DNA of 50,022 nucleotides from a virus (IMGVR_UViG_3300037119_006434:1-50022), one strand, 5' to 3'; positions 6,106 through 12,346 are shown, counted from the first letter of the stretch. Program-made: numbers and translations. The notes: generated from the letters alone by a model not told the origin.

Positions 6106-6156
6106 GCCCCAGGCCGGGTCTCTGGGTAATGCCAGGGGCCCGGTCACCTGAAGTAG
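6090..6156. repeat. 16-bp direct repeat pair around a hairpin
   Basis: CGGTCACCTGAAGTAG is found at 6090-6105 (end of the 236-residue gene, including its stop) and again at 6141-6156. Between them lies a 10-bp stem with two G-U pairs, GGGTCTCTGG (6116-6125) with CCAGGGGCCC (6132-6141) and a 6-base loop. It looks like a partial duplication of the gene's 3' end and may act as a 3' RNA structure. Confidence 0.5.
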
Positions 6157-6180
6157 TCCGAGTCGCCTCGTGACCGTGGC

Positions 6181-6232
6181 GGCTGAGTTTGGGTCCCCCC
6201 TGACTCAGCCTCCAGGGCCCGGGACTACCCGG
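6181..6232 (+). promoter_or_regulatory. Start-associated double-hairpin element, copy 1
   Basis: An 8-bp inverted repeat, GGCTGAGT (6181-6188) with ACTCAGCC (6203-6210), is followed by CCGGG-ACTA-CCCGG (6219-6232). The second hairpin ends three bases before the GAGAGG ribosome site of the gene at 6245. The element recurs at 6434-6484 and 8661-8706 with different first stems but the same second hairpin. Confidence 0.7.
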
Positions 6233-6244
6233 TAGAGAGGTGTG

Positions 6245-6433
6245 ATGGACAGAGATCAGGTTCGTGGTATGGTCAAGGAGATGGTCCGGCTTGCCAGGGC
6301 GAAGGACTATGACTCCTACTCTACCCTTGAGCGAGCCCTGGATGAGCTCCTGTTCGAGGAGAAGTCTGACAATGCATGGGTCCGGGGATTTATCTCCGGG
6401 GCGCTGGTGATGACGGAGTCAGTGGTGTCGTGA
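6245..6433 (+). CDS. Small acidic helical protein
   Basis: A 62-residue protein (MDRDQVRGMVKEMVRLA start, C-terminal ISGALVMTESVV). It appears wholly alpha-helical and acidic. The ATG at 6245 is preferred; a GTG three bases earlier is equally possible. Expression is probably governed by the double-hairpin element just upstream. No function is assigned. Confidence 0.55.
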   Translation: MDRDQVRGMVKEMVRLARAKDYDSYSTLERALDELLFEEKSDNAWVRGFISGALVMTESVVS

Positions 6434-6484
6434 CCTCAGGGTGTGAGTGTCCCCGCTCATAGCCTGAGGCCCGGGACTACCCGG
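6434..6484 (+). promoter_or_regulatory. Start-associated double-hairpin element, copy 2
   Basis: The first stem pairs CCTCAGG (6434-6440) with CCTGAGG (6463-6469) and continues inward with TGAG/CTCA. The second hairpin is CCGGG-ACTA-CCCGG at 6471-6484, identical to copy 1. It fills the gap between the stop at 6433 and the ribosome site GGAGAG before the gene at 6500. Confidence 0.7.
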
Positions 6485-6499
6485 CTGTTGGAGAGTGAC

Positions 6500-6679
6500 A
6501 TGTCCGAGCAGATCAAGACCCTGACCCCGGTGGCCGCCCTGAAGGGGTACTTCGGGCTGAAGCCGGGACAGACCTCGGCGGAGTTCCTCGGCGAGCTGCG
6601 GGAGCTGTCGGCCAAGGACCGCGACTGGTTGGCGAACGAGGCGGCGCACAACCTGGGCGCCAAGATCAAGGAGGGGTAG
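6500..6679 (+). CDS. Small hypothetical protein
   Basis: A 59-residue protein starting MSEQIKTLTPVAALKGYFG. The middle, KPGQTSAEFLGELRELS, and the following AKDRDWLANEAAHNLG form a helical pair. Small phage proteins of the form L-P-G-tloeF--ElK-Ls--er-el---ia resemble this, without known function. The ATG at 6500 with GGAGAG 5 bases ahead is chosen over the ATG at 6443, which would include the regulatory hairpins. Confidence 0.6.
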   Translation: MSEQIKTLTPVAALKGYFGLKPGQTSAEFLGELRELSAKDRDWLANEAAHNLGAKIKEG

Positions 6680-6681
6680 GC

Positions 6682-6891
6682 ATGGCTGAGTTCCAGCCCG
6701 GCGATAGGGTGTGCATCCTCGGGCACACCCCGTACTTCAACACCAAATTCGGGGCCTGGGCGTTCTCGTATGAGGACCAGACCGCGGAATACGTCCAGCA
6801 GTGGTCGGCGAAGATGGGCCTGAGTTTGGTCCGCCGACCATCGGGCACCCTGCTGAAGGTGCCTGACCGGGCCCTGATCCCGGACCTTTAG
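6682..6891 (+). CDS. Small hypothetical protein
   Basis: A 69-residue protein starting MAEFQPGDRVCILGHTPY, a beta-rich start like a small SH3-like barrel (F-GDRV), with a tail SGTLLKVPDRALIPDL. It begins two bases after the previous stop behind AAGGAGGGG and is clearly in the same transcript. No family is assigned. Confidence 0.55.
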   Translation: MAEFQPGDRVCILGHTPYFNTKFGAWAFSYEDQTAEYVQQWSAKMGLSLVRRPSGTLLKVPDRALIPDL

Positions 6892-6909
6892 TTCCCCTGC
6901 CCGTCCCGG

Positions 6910-6938
6910 CCTGGTAGTGGCTGATAACCGCTGCCAGG
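6910..6938 (+). promoter_or_regulatory. Strong 11-bp hairpin after a gene
   Basis: CCTGGTAGTGG (6910-6920) pairs fully with CCGCTGCCAGG (6928-6938), including two G-U pairs, around the 7-base loop ctgataa. It starts 18 bases after the stop at 6891, which suits a transcription pause or terminator. No T tract follows. It opens a 270-base gene-free interval. Confidence 0.55.
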
Positions 6939-6977
6939 CTCCGGCCCGTTGAGCATCCGGGCCTAGCCTCAACCAGG

Positions 6978-7022
6978 TTCAGCACTAGGTGCAGGGGTCG
7001 CAACCCTGGCCGGGGTGCTGAG
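6978..7022 (+). promoter_or_regulatory. Branched hairpin in gene-free interval
   Basis: TTCAGCAC (6978-6985) pairs with GTGCTGAG (7015-7022), 8 bp with one G-U pair. It encloses an inner stem CAGGG (6992-6996) with CCCTG (7004-7008). Together with the 6910 hairpin it makes 6892-7090 a structured, non-coding stretch upstream of a promoter, and a small RNA or terminator is possible. Confidence 0.45.
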
Positions 7023-7091
7023 TCCAAGCCGAGCCGAAGGGTTAATAGCCCGTGGATGGTGTAGCCTAGGTTAAAGCTAGGACCCGGGCAC

Positions 7092-7120
7092 TTGACACGG
7101 TGGTGTCCGGCGGCTATACT
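7092..7120 (+). promoter_or_regulatory. Early-arm promoter (TTGACA-17-TATACT)
   Basis: TTGACA at 7092-7097, a 17-bp spacer and TATACT at 7115-7120, with the shared CACGG-type context around the -35 box. It reads into the zinc-finger gene at 7162. Confidence 0.85.
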
Positions 7121-7161
7121 ATAGTACAGGCCGAGTGGGCCAGAGAGAGGTGCCCGAGGAT

Positions 7162-7533
7162 ATGAACCGCTGTCCAAGCTGTGGGGAGGACCTAGAGGAC
7201 TGGGATGATGAGGCCGCTCTCAACCACACGGACTACTGTGAAGGCGGGGTGGAGGAACCACCCCCGCCGAAGTACCACCTCTGCCCTCAGTGCCAGGGTC
7301 ACGGGGTCACGGTGCATGCCGCGGTGTCGGTGTGGACTGAGTCCGACAGAGAGGAGGACCCCGAGGGGTTCGAGGATATGCTGGCCGGTCACTACGATGT
7401 GACTTGTCCAAGGTGCCGGGGCCTGAGGGTGGTAGATACCGCCAGGGAGGAGGAGTTTACCGAGGAGGAGGATGACCGCAGAACCCGGTTGATGGAGTCC
7501 GGGATATACCCAGGGTCCGCTGACTATTACTAG
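7162..7533 (+). CDS. Acidic zinc-finger protein
   Basis: A 123-residue protein with CPSCG at the N-terminus and two later pairs, LCPQCQGHG and CPRCRG, of the DnaJ-type CxxCxG zinc finger. The remainder is very acidic. It is the first gene after a strong promoter. The start is uncertain: ATG 7162 is followed by the CPSC motif, but a GTG at 7150 directly behind AGAGAGAG is also possible. It probably mediates protein or RNA contacts; the role is unknown. Confidence 0.65.
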   Translation: MNRCPSCGEDLEDWDDEAALNHTDYCEGGVEEPPPPKYHLCPQCQGHGVTVHAAVSVWTESDREEDPEGFEDMLAGHYDVTCPRCRGLRVVDTAREEEFTEEEDDRRTRLMESGIYPGSADYY

Positions 7534-7544
7534 GAGGATGGAGA

Positions 7545-7796
7545 GTGTCCAAGTATTACCCGTTTACCTCTGACTCGGTGCTGGCGGAGCCCGAAGGCGA
7601 GGTGCTGTTCGAGGTCACTGTTACATCGGTGATTGGTAAGGTCAGGGCCGGTGGTCATCTCAACCCGCGGGTGGCCGCGTTCATCCTGATCGCCGAGGCC
7701 GGGATCACCGGGGAGTACAGTTTCCCGGCGGAGGACGGCGGCGTCGAGGTGGTCACCGTGAAGCAGTTTGGCCCGGATGAGCAGAGGCTCCCTTAG
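7545..7796 (+). CDS. Small beta-rich hypothetical protein
   Basis: An 83-residue protein, GTG start behind GGATGGAGA. It reads SKYYPFTSDSVLAEPEGEVLFEVTVTSVIG and appears beta-rich. No motif is recognised. It is spaced 11 bases from the preceding gene and 3 from the next, in one transcript. Confidence 0.5.
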   Translation: MSKYYPFTSDSVLAEPEGEVLFEVTVTSVIGKVRAGGHLNPRVAAFILIAEAGITGEYSFPAEDGGVEVVTVKQFGPDEQRLP

Positions 7797-7799
7797 GCC

Positions 7800-8102
7800 G
7801 TGGACCAATCTACCGGCCTGGTCTATCTGATTCACTTTGACCGGCGGTATCGGCATGCCGGGCATTACCTGGGGTTTGTCCGCCGACCTCAGGGCCTGGC
7901 CCGGAGACTCAGAAACCATCGGGCCGCCCGGCTGGAGACGTGGGTCAGGCACCGCCAGAGCAAGCTGATGGCGGCTGTGGGGAGCGCCGGGATCACCTGG
8001 CGGCTGGCCCGGGTGTGGCCGGGGAAGTCAATAGGGGATGAGCGGCGGATGCACCGGGGCGGCGGCCACCGTCGCCGGTGCCCAATCTGTTTAGGAGGTT
8101 GA
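7800..8102 (+). CDS. GIY-YIG nuclease-like protein
   Basis: A 100-residue basic protein with GLVYLIHFDRRY and HYLGFV at the N-terminus (the two strand motifs of GIY-YIG domains), then LARRLRNHR (catalytic-type arginine helix), ITWRLARVWPG, ERRMHRGG and a C-terminal RRCPIC. This matches compact GIY-YIG-like proteins found in actinobacteria and their phages. GIY-YIG enzymes nick DNA through a Tyr/Arg/Glu/metal centre. Whether it acts as a homing-type, repair or host-degrading nuclease is unknown. GTG start; the stop touches the next gene's ribosome site. Confidence 0.65.
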   Translation: MDQSTGLVYLIHFDRRYRHAGHYLGFVRRPQGLARRLRNHRAARLETWVRHRQSKLMAAVGSAGITWRLARVWPGKSIGDERRMHRGGGHRRRCPICLGG

Positions 8103-8104
8103 GG

Positions 8105-8311
8105 TTGTACCCAGCTAAGGTCCGGGCGCTTGGCCATCTGGAGGCTACCCTGGCGGAGCTGATTGATTGGTTCCAGGAGAAGTCCGACAGCCTGGGGGAG
8201 AGTGAGTCCGCCCAGGAGAAAGCCGACGTCATCTCGGATATCATCACAGACCTGGACGCGGCAAAGGATTCGGTGTCCACGGCCATGGCAACCCTCGAGG
8301 AGCTAAAATGA
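8105..8311 (+). CDS. Small acidic coiled-coil protein
   Basis: A 68-residue protein of acidic helices (LEATLAELIDWFQEKSDS, then DVISDIITDLDAAKDSV). The TTG at 8105 is chosen because a perfect AGGAGG lies 6 bases ahead and it avoids the 25-base overlap that the upstream ATG would cause. No function is assigned. Confidence 0.55.
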   Translation: MYPAKVRALGHLEATLAELIDWFQEKSDSLGESESAQEKADVISDIITDLDAAKDSVSTAMATLEELK

Positions 8312-8329
8312 GGCCGGGTAAGTAACCAG

Positions 8330-8653
8330 GTGCTGAAGCTAGGACGACTAAGAGCCTGGGTGGAGGCCAAACGGTCCTTCCCCTGGGTTATCTCCACCGG
8401 CGTGTACATTGAGCCTAGGAGGTTACAGGTGCCGGATATGGGATGGTCCCGGTACATCGCCGAGCAGGAGGCAATGGTCGAGTTTGAGCAGTGGATGAAC
8501 CAATGTGCAGTGTTCTTGAGGTACCCCTGGGACCTCTCCCCTGAGATGATCGACGATGCTCAGTGGGAACTGATGTTCAAGGAGAACCTGAGTCCTCTAA
8601 CTGCCGTTGAGGCCGTGCTCAAGGATCTCCTGATTGCCCACCTAGACCGTTAG
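8330..8653 (+). CDS. Hypothetical protein
   Basis: A 107-residue mixed alpha/beta protein, GTG start behind AACCAG (a weak site). It contains FPWVISTGVYIEPRRLQV, then helices with many aromatic residues (EFEQWMNQCAVFLRYPWDL). No recognised family. It is the last gene before the third double-hairpin element. Confidence 0.5.
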   Translation: MLKLGRLRAWVEAKRSFPWVISTGVYIEPRRLQVPDMGWSRYIAEQEAMVEFEQWMNQCAVFLRYPWDLSPEMIDDAQWELMFKENLSPLTAVEAVLKDLLIAHLDR

Positions 8654-8660
8654 GCTCCGA

Positions 8661-8706
8661 CCCGAGCCCCCGACCACTCGGGGGTTTGGGCCCGGGACTA
8701 ACCCGG
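8661..8706 (+). promoter_or_regulatory. Start-associated double-hairpin element, copy 3
   Basis: The first stem is 13 bp: CCCGAGCCCCCGA (8661-8673) with TCGGGGGTTTGGG (8678-8690) around ccac. The second hairpin, CCGGG-ACTAA-CCCGG (8692-8706), repeats the CCGGG-ACTA-CCCGG of copies 1 and 2. AGAGAGAGG follows, then the ATG at 8730. Confidence 0.7.
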
Positions 8707-8729
8707 ACACCAGAGAGAGGTCACAACCA

Positions 8730-8987
8730 ATGGTCGGATACAACGCGGCGACAGAGGGGACCGGGTTCTGGGACTCGCAGACTATCGAGACGGATATCGC
8801 CTCGGGGGATTATGGAAATGTGGTGAGGGTTAGCCGGGTGACTAAGGGTCGCCGGGGGTTCGTGGACATCCGGCAGTGGTTTGTCCATCGAGAGACTGGG
8901 GTGCTGACTCCCGGCAAGGGTATCGCCCTGCCGGTGGATATCGCGGAATCCGTCCTCTACGCCGGGCTGGCGGCCGCGAGCCGGTAA
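8730..8987 (+). CDS. PC4-like transcriptional coactivator / ssDNA-binding protein
   Basis: An 85-residue protein matching the compact PC4 (p15) fold pattern: a strand with NVVRVSRVTKGRRGFVDIRQWFV, then a turn with TGVLTPGKGIALPVD and a C-terminal helix. PC4-like proteins bind single-stranded DNA as dimers and can affect transcription or repair. Its start is behind the third double-hairpin element, which suggests regulated expression. The family call rests on the RVS-----G-FVDIRQW and PGKGIALP pattern. Confidence 0.65.
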   Translation: MVGYNAATEGTGFWDSQTIETDIASGDYGNVVRVSRVTKGRRGFVDIRQWFVHRETGVLTPGKGIALPVDIAESVLYAGLAAASR

Positions 8988-9019
8988 TCGCCGGCACCAC
9001 CCACAGCTGGAGAGTGGCG

Positions 9020-9316
9020 ATGGGATCAATCAATGGAGTGTGTCGTCCCCGAGCAACCTACAGAGTGATGATACCCGCGATATCCCGTCTTTATCCTTGG
9101 GGGCCGTTGGACTACCCGGATATCGACTCGGCCCTGGATGACGCGCAGTTCCTGAGCATGGAGTCGGACTGGCCCTGGGCGGATGTGATCCTGTGGTGGG
9201 ACTTCGCCGGCCAGGTCATCTGCCTGGGGTTGGTACCTAGGTCTGACCCATGCGTGGGCCTGGCCCCCGTGATGAGGTTCCGCGACGGCGTAGGAGTAGA
9301 AGGACCCGTGCAGTGA
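9020..9316 (+). CDS. Hypothetical protein
   Basis: A 98-residue protein, tryptophan- and aspartate-rich in the middle (DSALDDAQFLSMESDWPWADVI). The ATG at 9020 has GGAGAG 5 bases ahead; the longer open frame from 8876 would overlap the PC4-like gene. An ATCGCC/GGCGAT pairing (8987-8992 with 9016-9021) could cover the start codon. The gene is coupled to the next through GTGA. No family is recognised. Confidence 0.5.
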   Translation: MGSINGVCRPRATYRVMIPAISRLYPWGPLDYPDIDSALDDAQFLSMESDWPWADVILWWDFAGQVICLGLVPRSDPCVGLAPVMRFRDGVGVEGPVQ

Positions 9317-9567
9317 GCATGACCAACAGCGAGTACATGGCGAGGGTTCACCGTGCCCTGACGAACAAGTCACTCCTGTGTGACTGGTGTGCCAGGTCCG
9401 CAGAGTGTACCCATTGCCGGACCGGCGTCTACCACATGCATGAAAAATGTTATGCGGAGGCGTTCCAGAGTGGTTACTTCTCCCGGCTGTCGCCTACCCG
9501 ACAACAGTTCCCGGTTGGTTGTTCTACCGGGCTGGTGCATTTTGTCCTCGGCTACTCTAACATCTAG
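9313..9567 (+). CDS. Small Cys/His-rich putative zinc protein
   Basis: An 84-residue protein with CDWCARSAECTHC followed by YHMHEKCY, enough Cys/His for one or two zinc sites. The GTG at 9313 overlaps the upstream stop and has AAGGA at suitable distance; the ATG at 9319 is an alternative. No function is assigned. Confidence 0.55.
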   Translation: MSMTNSEYMARVHRALTNKSLLCDWCARSAECTHCRTGVYHMHEKCYAEAFQSGYFSRLSPTRQQFPVGCSTGLVHFVLGYSNI

Positions 9568-9579
9568 AGAGGAGACCTC

Positions 9580-9786
9580 ATGCCCCGGAGACGCGACTAT
9601 CATAAGGCCCGAATCCTGACCCTGGCCGCCGAGGCCCTGGAAGGAGCTTCTGTATACCAGGATGAGGCAGACCACGGTGAGAAGTTCCATATCTCCAGCG
9701 AGGATAGCAGCAGTCTGCTGGTGAAGGCGGAGGTGCCTAAGAGACATCCTAGGTACTTTATACTCAAGGTGATTGAACCAGTCTAA
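9580..9786 (+). CDS. Small hypothetical protein
   Basis: A 68-residue protein, basic N-terminus (MPRRRDYHKARILTL) and beta-strand-like C-terminus (RYFILKVIEPV). The ATG is behind AGAGAGGAG. No recognised motif. Confidence 0.5.
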   Translation: MPRRRDYHKARILTLAAEALEGASVYQDEADHGEKFHISSEDSSSLLVKAEVPKRHPRYFILKVIEPV

Positions 9787-9810
9787 CCACTGGGCCAAGG
9801 AGGCCTAACC

Positions 9811-10092
9811 GTGAGCTACGACCCGGCGGTCAGGTGCCAGGGCTGCGGGAGCCTGAAGTTCAGGTTCATCCCGGCCTGGGGCCTGCTGATGTGTAATCTA
9901 TGCTGCGTGGCCTTGGACTGGGTCACGGCCCCCGAGAGGGAGTGGATTCTCTCCCGAATCTATGCCGAAGAGAGGTTGCCGTATGACTGGTGTTGTTGGA
10001 TCTACCGGCCTGAGGTCGGGACCTGCCGGCTCCACGGCAACGTGCAGATGAACCTGGATGCCGGCCTGACCAAGCAGGGGGAAGCCGCATGA
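9811..10092 (+). CDS. Zinc-ribbon protein
   Basis: A 93-residue protein: CQGCG near residue 9 and MCNLCC about 20 residues later form a four-cysteine ribbon; two further cysteines (DWCCW, GTCRLH) lie downstream. GTG start behind AAGGAGG, coupled to the next gene by ATGA. Likely a nucleic-acid or protein binder of unknown role. Confidence 0.6.
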   Translation: MSYDPAVRCQGCGSLKFRFIPAWGLLMCNLCCVALDWVTAPEREWILSRIYAEERLPYDWCCWIYRPEVGTCRLHGNVQMNLDAGLTKQGEAA

Positions 10093-10427
10093 CGCCGATT
10101 GATGAGTGGTCGGCCGGGTTCTACCGCTGCGACCAGTGCGGTGCTTTATACCATCACGCTGTGGACCTGGCCGAGCACCGAGAAGGAGGTTGCCCGGCGG
10201 ATGAGATGGTCAAGGACCTCCTAGAACCTATGAAGTCTGACTGGTTCATGGCCAAGGAAATCAGCCGGCAGAGCTATTGGTTCAAGGCTCTTGTGTTGGC
10301 GGTGTGGTGGGCCGCGGACCCGGAGAACCGTGCCCGACTCCTCCGGGCCTGGCCAAACCTAGAGGAGGAGGCCGTCTACCTCTCGGCCAGCATCTCACAG
10401 AAGGATAAGGAGGAGTGGTATGCCTGA
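10089..10427 (+). CDS. C2H2-like zinc-finger protein
   Basis: A 112-residue protein with FYRCDQCGALYHHAVDLAEH and a further REGGC close to the N-terminus, which fits a C2H2/C2HC finger (Cys-x2-Cys-x12-His with a following Cys). The rest is helical with many tryptophans. It overlaps both neighbours by 4-8 bases. Possibly DNA-binding. Confidence 0.6.
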   Translation: MTPIDEWSAGFYRCDQCGALYHHAVDLAEHREGGCPADEMVKDLLEPMKSDWFMAKEISRQSYWFKALVLAVWWAADPENRARLLRAWPNLEEEAVYLSASISQKDKEEWYA

Positions 10428-10707
10428 GGAAGACACCTACAGAAGTGTCGAGGTGCCATTGACCCCGGCCGGGACCCTAGACATCCCCGTGTTGTTTGGA
10501 GCCAAGCCGGTGGCCAGGTGCCTGGCGGAGGGAATCTGCCGACACTGTGGGTCAGATGTAGACCCTCAGTTCCTTGAGGCCGAGGAATACAGCCGCCCGG
10601 ACTACATCCGGGAGTACCGAACATCCGGACTGTGCAGGGGGTGCCAGGATGAGGTCTTTGCACCCGCCCCAGAGGACGAAGAATACCTCCAAGGGGAGAT
10701 GCCATGA
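10420..10707 (+). CDS. Zinc-binding hypothetical protein
   Basis: A 95-residue acidic protein with CRHCG at about residue 40 and CRGCQ about 32 residues later. It begins inside the end of the preceding gene (ATG behind AAGGAGGAG) and its stop overlaps the next start (ATGA). One of the cluster of cysteine-pair proteins. Confidence 0.55.
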   Translation: MPEEDTYRSVEVPLTPAGTLDIPVLFGAKPVARCLAEGICRHCGSDVDPQFLEAEEYSRPDYIREYRTSGLCRGCQDEVFAPAPEDEEYLQGEMP

Positions 10708-11090
10708 CCGAGTATGACAATGTGCCAAGGAGTCCACCCCCGGACATGTCCGCGGTGATTAGGGAATACCTGGCCTCGGGCCGGGCCTTGACCATCACCG
10801 AATGGTGCAAGTTCGACGGCAAGGGGTATACCCGACGCTGGAGCGTCATAGAAAGGGTGGTGCCGGATGGACCAGGGCAACCAAGCTCCGGGCAGTCATA
10901 TCAAGACGGGGGTCGGGGAGATCAGGCGGCGGATTCTCCTTCAACACCCTGGCCTGATGCCGCCGACCCGGCCGTGGATGAGACACCCGGGGGCCTGGAG
11001 AGGCCCAGGTACCGACCCGTGGCCGACAGCGGCGGTGAAGGTCGTCGAGGAAGCCGTCGGCCAGCCTATCGGGGAAATCCTGGCCCGTGA
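10704..11090 (+). CDS. Hypothetical protein, 3' part in doubtful frame
   Basis: The first about 55 codons (MTEYDNVPRSPPPDMSAVI start, then TITEWCKFDGKGYTRRWSVI) show the GC-rich third positions of their neighbours. After about 10870 the third-position bias weakens in this frame and strengthens in the +1 frame, where the next gene reads. Either the true protein is short and its stop has been lost, or a frameshift joins it to 10867-11211. The far C-terminus as translated (low-complexity Gly/Pro/Arg) is probably not meaningful. Confidence 0.45.
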   Translation: MTEYDNVPRSPPPDMSAVIREYLASGRALTITEWCKFDGKGYTRRWSVIERVVPDGPGQPSSGQSYQDGGRGDQAADSPSTPWPDAADPAVDETPGGLERPRYRPVADSGGEGRRGSRRPAYRGNPGP

Positions 11091-11211
11091 GCCTAATAAC
11101 CGGGCATTGGTCGCCGAGCTAACCACCCTGGGGCTGGCTCTGAACCTCACTACCATCGCCAGATGGAGGAAACGACATGCCGCTGCGATTGCATACCCTG
11201 AGGCACGCTGA
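10867..11211 (+). CDS. Helix-turn-helix protein
   Basis: A 114-residue frame whose C-terminal half, VKVVEEAVGQPIGEILARE then LVAELTTLGLALNLTTIARWRKRH, resembles phage HTH proteins with a G-P-I--IL leader helix before the recognition helix (T-IARWRKR). DNA binding is likely. The ATG at 10867 lies deep inside the preceding frame (224-base overlap), so the true N-terminus is uncertain. It may instead be the second half of a frameshifted longer gene starting at 10704. Confidence 0.55.
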   Translation: MDQGNQAPGSHIKTGVGEIRRRILLQHPGLMPPTRPWMRHPGAWRGPGTDPWPTAAVKVVEEAVGQPIGEILAREPNNRALVAELTTLGLALNLTTIARWRKRHAAAIAYPEAR

Positions 11212-11458
11212 CCTGAACGTGTTCTGCGGACGATGTGGCCGGAAGCCAGTAGGAGTATGGTATGACGCCGACTCCTACATCGCCGGCAACACGATCTACG
11301 CGGGGTCGGTGGTCCGATGCCAGGAGTGCTGGGACAAGGAGACCGCCGAGGGGAATGTATTCACCACCCTACCGACTGCCCGGCTGTCCCAAGCCCAGGC
11401 CGAGGCTTCCCCACCCACCGCCACCACCCCCGAGGCCCCCCATAGACCCCCGGACTAA
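11177..11458 (+). CDS. Zinc-ribbon protein with disordered tail
   Basis: A 93-residue protein: FCGRCGRKPVG near residue 16 and RCQECW about 32 residues later form a cysteine-pair zinc site. The last 25 residues are Pro/Thr/Ala-rich. The ATG at 11177 follows GGAGGA and overlaps the previous gene by 35 bases. Confidence 0.55.
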   Translation: MPLRLHTLRHADLNVFCGRCGRKPVGVWYDADSYIAGNTIYAGSVVRCQECWDKETAEGNVFTTLPTARLSQAQAEASPPTATTPEAPHRPPD

Positions 11459-11461
11459 ACC

Positions 11462-11737
11462 ATGCGGCTGTTGTACGTGGTGGGTCCGGGCTTCACCGAC
11501 GAAGCTTTAGTATCCTGGAGGCTGCTCCAGCTACCTAAGGGCACGGTCGTGACCCGGGCCAACCCTCAGGCTAATGCCCGGTTAACTGTCTGGAAAACCC
11601 GGCCCGATGCGGTATGGGTGTTCACGGAGGATATGTGGAAGGACAAGACTCATCGGTGGCTGGACCTGGCCGCGGAGAAGACCATCCCGGGGATGAGCAT
11701 CAACCCAGCCGGGGAGAACCACCGCTGGGGGTGGTAG
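11462..11737 (+). CDS. Hypothetical protein, SLOG-neighbour
   Basis: A 91-residue protein starting MRLLYVVGPGFTDEALV, a strand plus glycine-rich turn that looks like a Rossmann-type beginning, with VVTRANPQANARLT and DAVWVFTEDMW. It lies two genes before the SLOG-type protein and may be a related nucleotide-binding fold. That is weak inference. Confidence 0.5.
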   Translation: MRLLYVVGPGFTDEALVSWRLLQLPKGTVVTRANPQANARLTVWKTRPDAVWVFTEDMWKDKTHRWLDLAAEKTIPGMSINPAGENHRWGW

Positions 11738-11949
11738 CCGGCCCCGAGCCGACAGACACCGCCGAGAGCCTGGAGAAAACCCAACTACTCAAGCTAATCG
11801 CCTGTTTGGTGATGAAGTTTGACCCAGCCGGCCGGGTATTTATCTCCAAGCGGGATGTTTACCGACTCCCGGGCCGGTTCGAGATCCTCGGCGTGGAGGA
11901 CCCCCAGAGAATAGGTTGGGTGGTTAGTGTCAGGGAGGTTGGGCCGTGA
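11731..11949 (+). CDS. Small hypothetical protein
   Basis: A 72-residue protein: an acidic start, LLKLIACLVMKFDPAGRVFISKRDV, then RLPGRFEILGVEDPQRIGWVV. A GTG at 11731 overlapping the previous stop by 7 bases is chosen; the longer frame from 11614 would run through the neighbour. Coupled to the next gene through GTGA. Confidence 0.5.
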   Translation: MVAGPEPTDTAESLEKTQLLKLIACLVMKFDPAGRVFISKRDVYRLPGRFEILGVEDPQRIGWVVSVREVGP

Positions 11950-12329
11950 AGGTGTTGGTGACCGGGGACCGTGAATATACCAACTTCAGCCGGGTTATGG
12001 CTGTCCTAGGGACACTGAACCCGGCCACCACTACCATAATCCATGGGTACGCCCGGGGAGCTGATACCCTGGCTCATCAAGCCGCCGAGCTGCTGGGCAT
12101 GGAGGTACATGATTACCCGGCGGCCTGGGAAACCTTGGGTCGGGCGGCTGGACCCATCAGGAACCAAGTCATGCTAGACTCAGAGTCCCCGGACCTGGTC
12201 GTGGCCTTCCACGATGACATTGCCCGGTCCAAAGGCACCCTAGACATGCTCACCCGGGCTCACCGCGCCGGCGTCCGCTGTATCCTGGTGACTACTATCG
12301 GCATCCTCCAGTGGCCTTTGACACGGTAG
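11946..12329 (+). CDS. SLOG-family (YpsA/DprA-like) nucleotide-binding protein
   Basis: A 127-residue protein with the SLOG superfamily signature: MKVLVTGDRE strand-loop at the N-terminus, IIHGYARGADTLA (residues 31-43), then AAGPIRNQVML (68-77), PDLVVAFHDD and SKGTLDM. These Rossmann-like proteins bind nucleotides or nucleotide derivatives, and phage members are common next to replication genes with an unproven role in sensing or processing nucleotide ligands. GTG start overlaps the upstream stop. Confidence 0.75.
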   Translation: MKVLVTGDREYTNFSRVMAVLGTLNPATTTIIHGYARGADTLAHQAAELLGMEVHDYPAAWETLGRAAGPIRNQVMLDSESPDLVVAFHDDIARSKGTLDMLTRAHRAGVRCILVTTIGILQWPLTR

Positions 12330-12346
12330 CCACGGCCTGATATAAT
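12318..12346 (+). promoter_or_regulatory. Early-arm promoter (TTGACA-17-TATAAT)
   Basis: TTGACA (12318-12323), 17 bp, TATAAT (12341-12346), consensus at every box position. The expected start is at about 12353, which is the A of an ATG opening a 6-codon frame (MEVPVA) that overlaps the GTG of the ATPase gene at 12370. Confidence 0.9.

Noticed and set aside
5332-6147. 271-residue minus-strand open frame
   Set aside because: It is antisense to the 236-residue gene, has no ribosome site, and arises from the GC-rich codon pattern of the plus strand.
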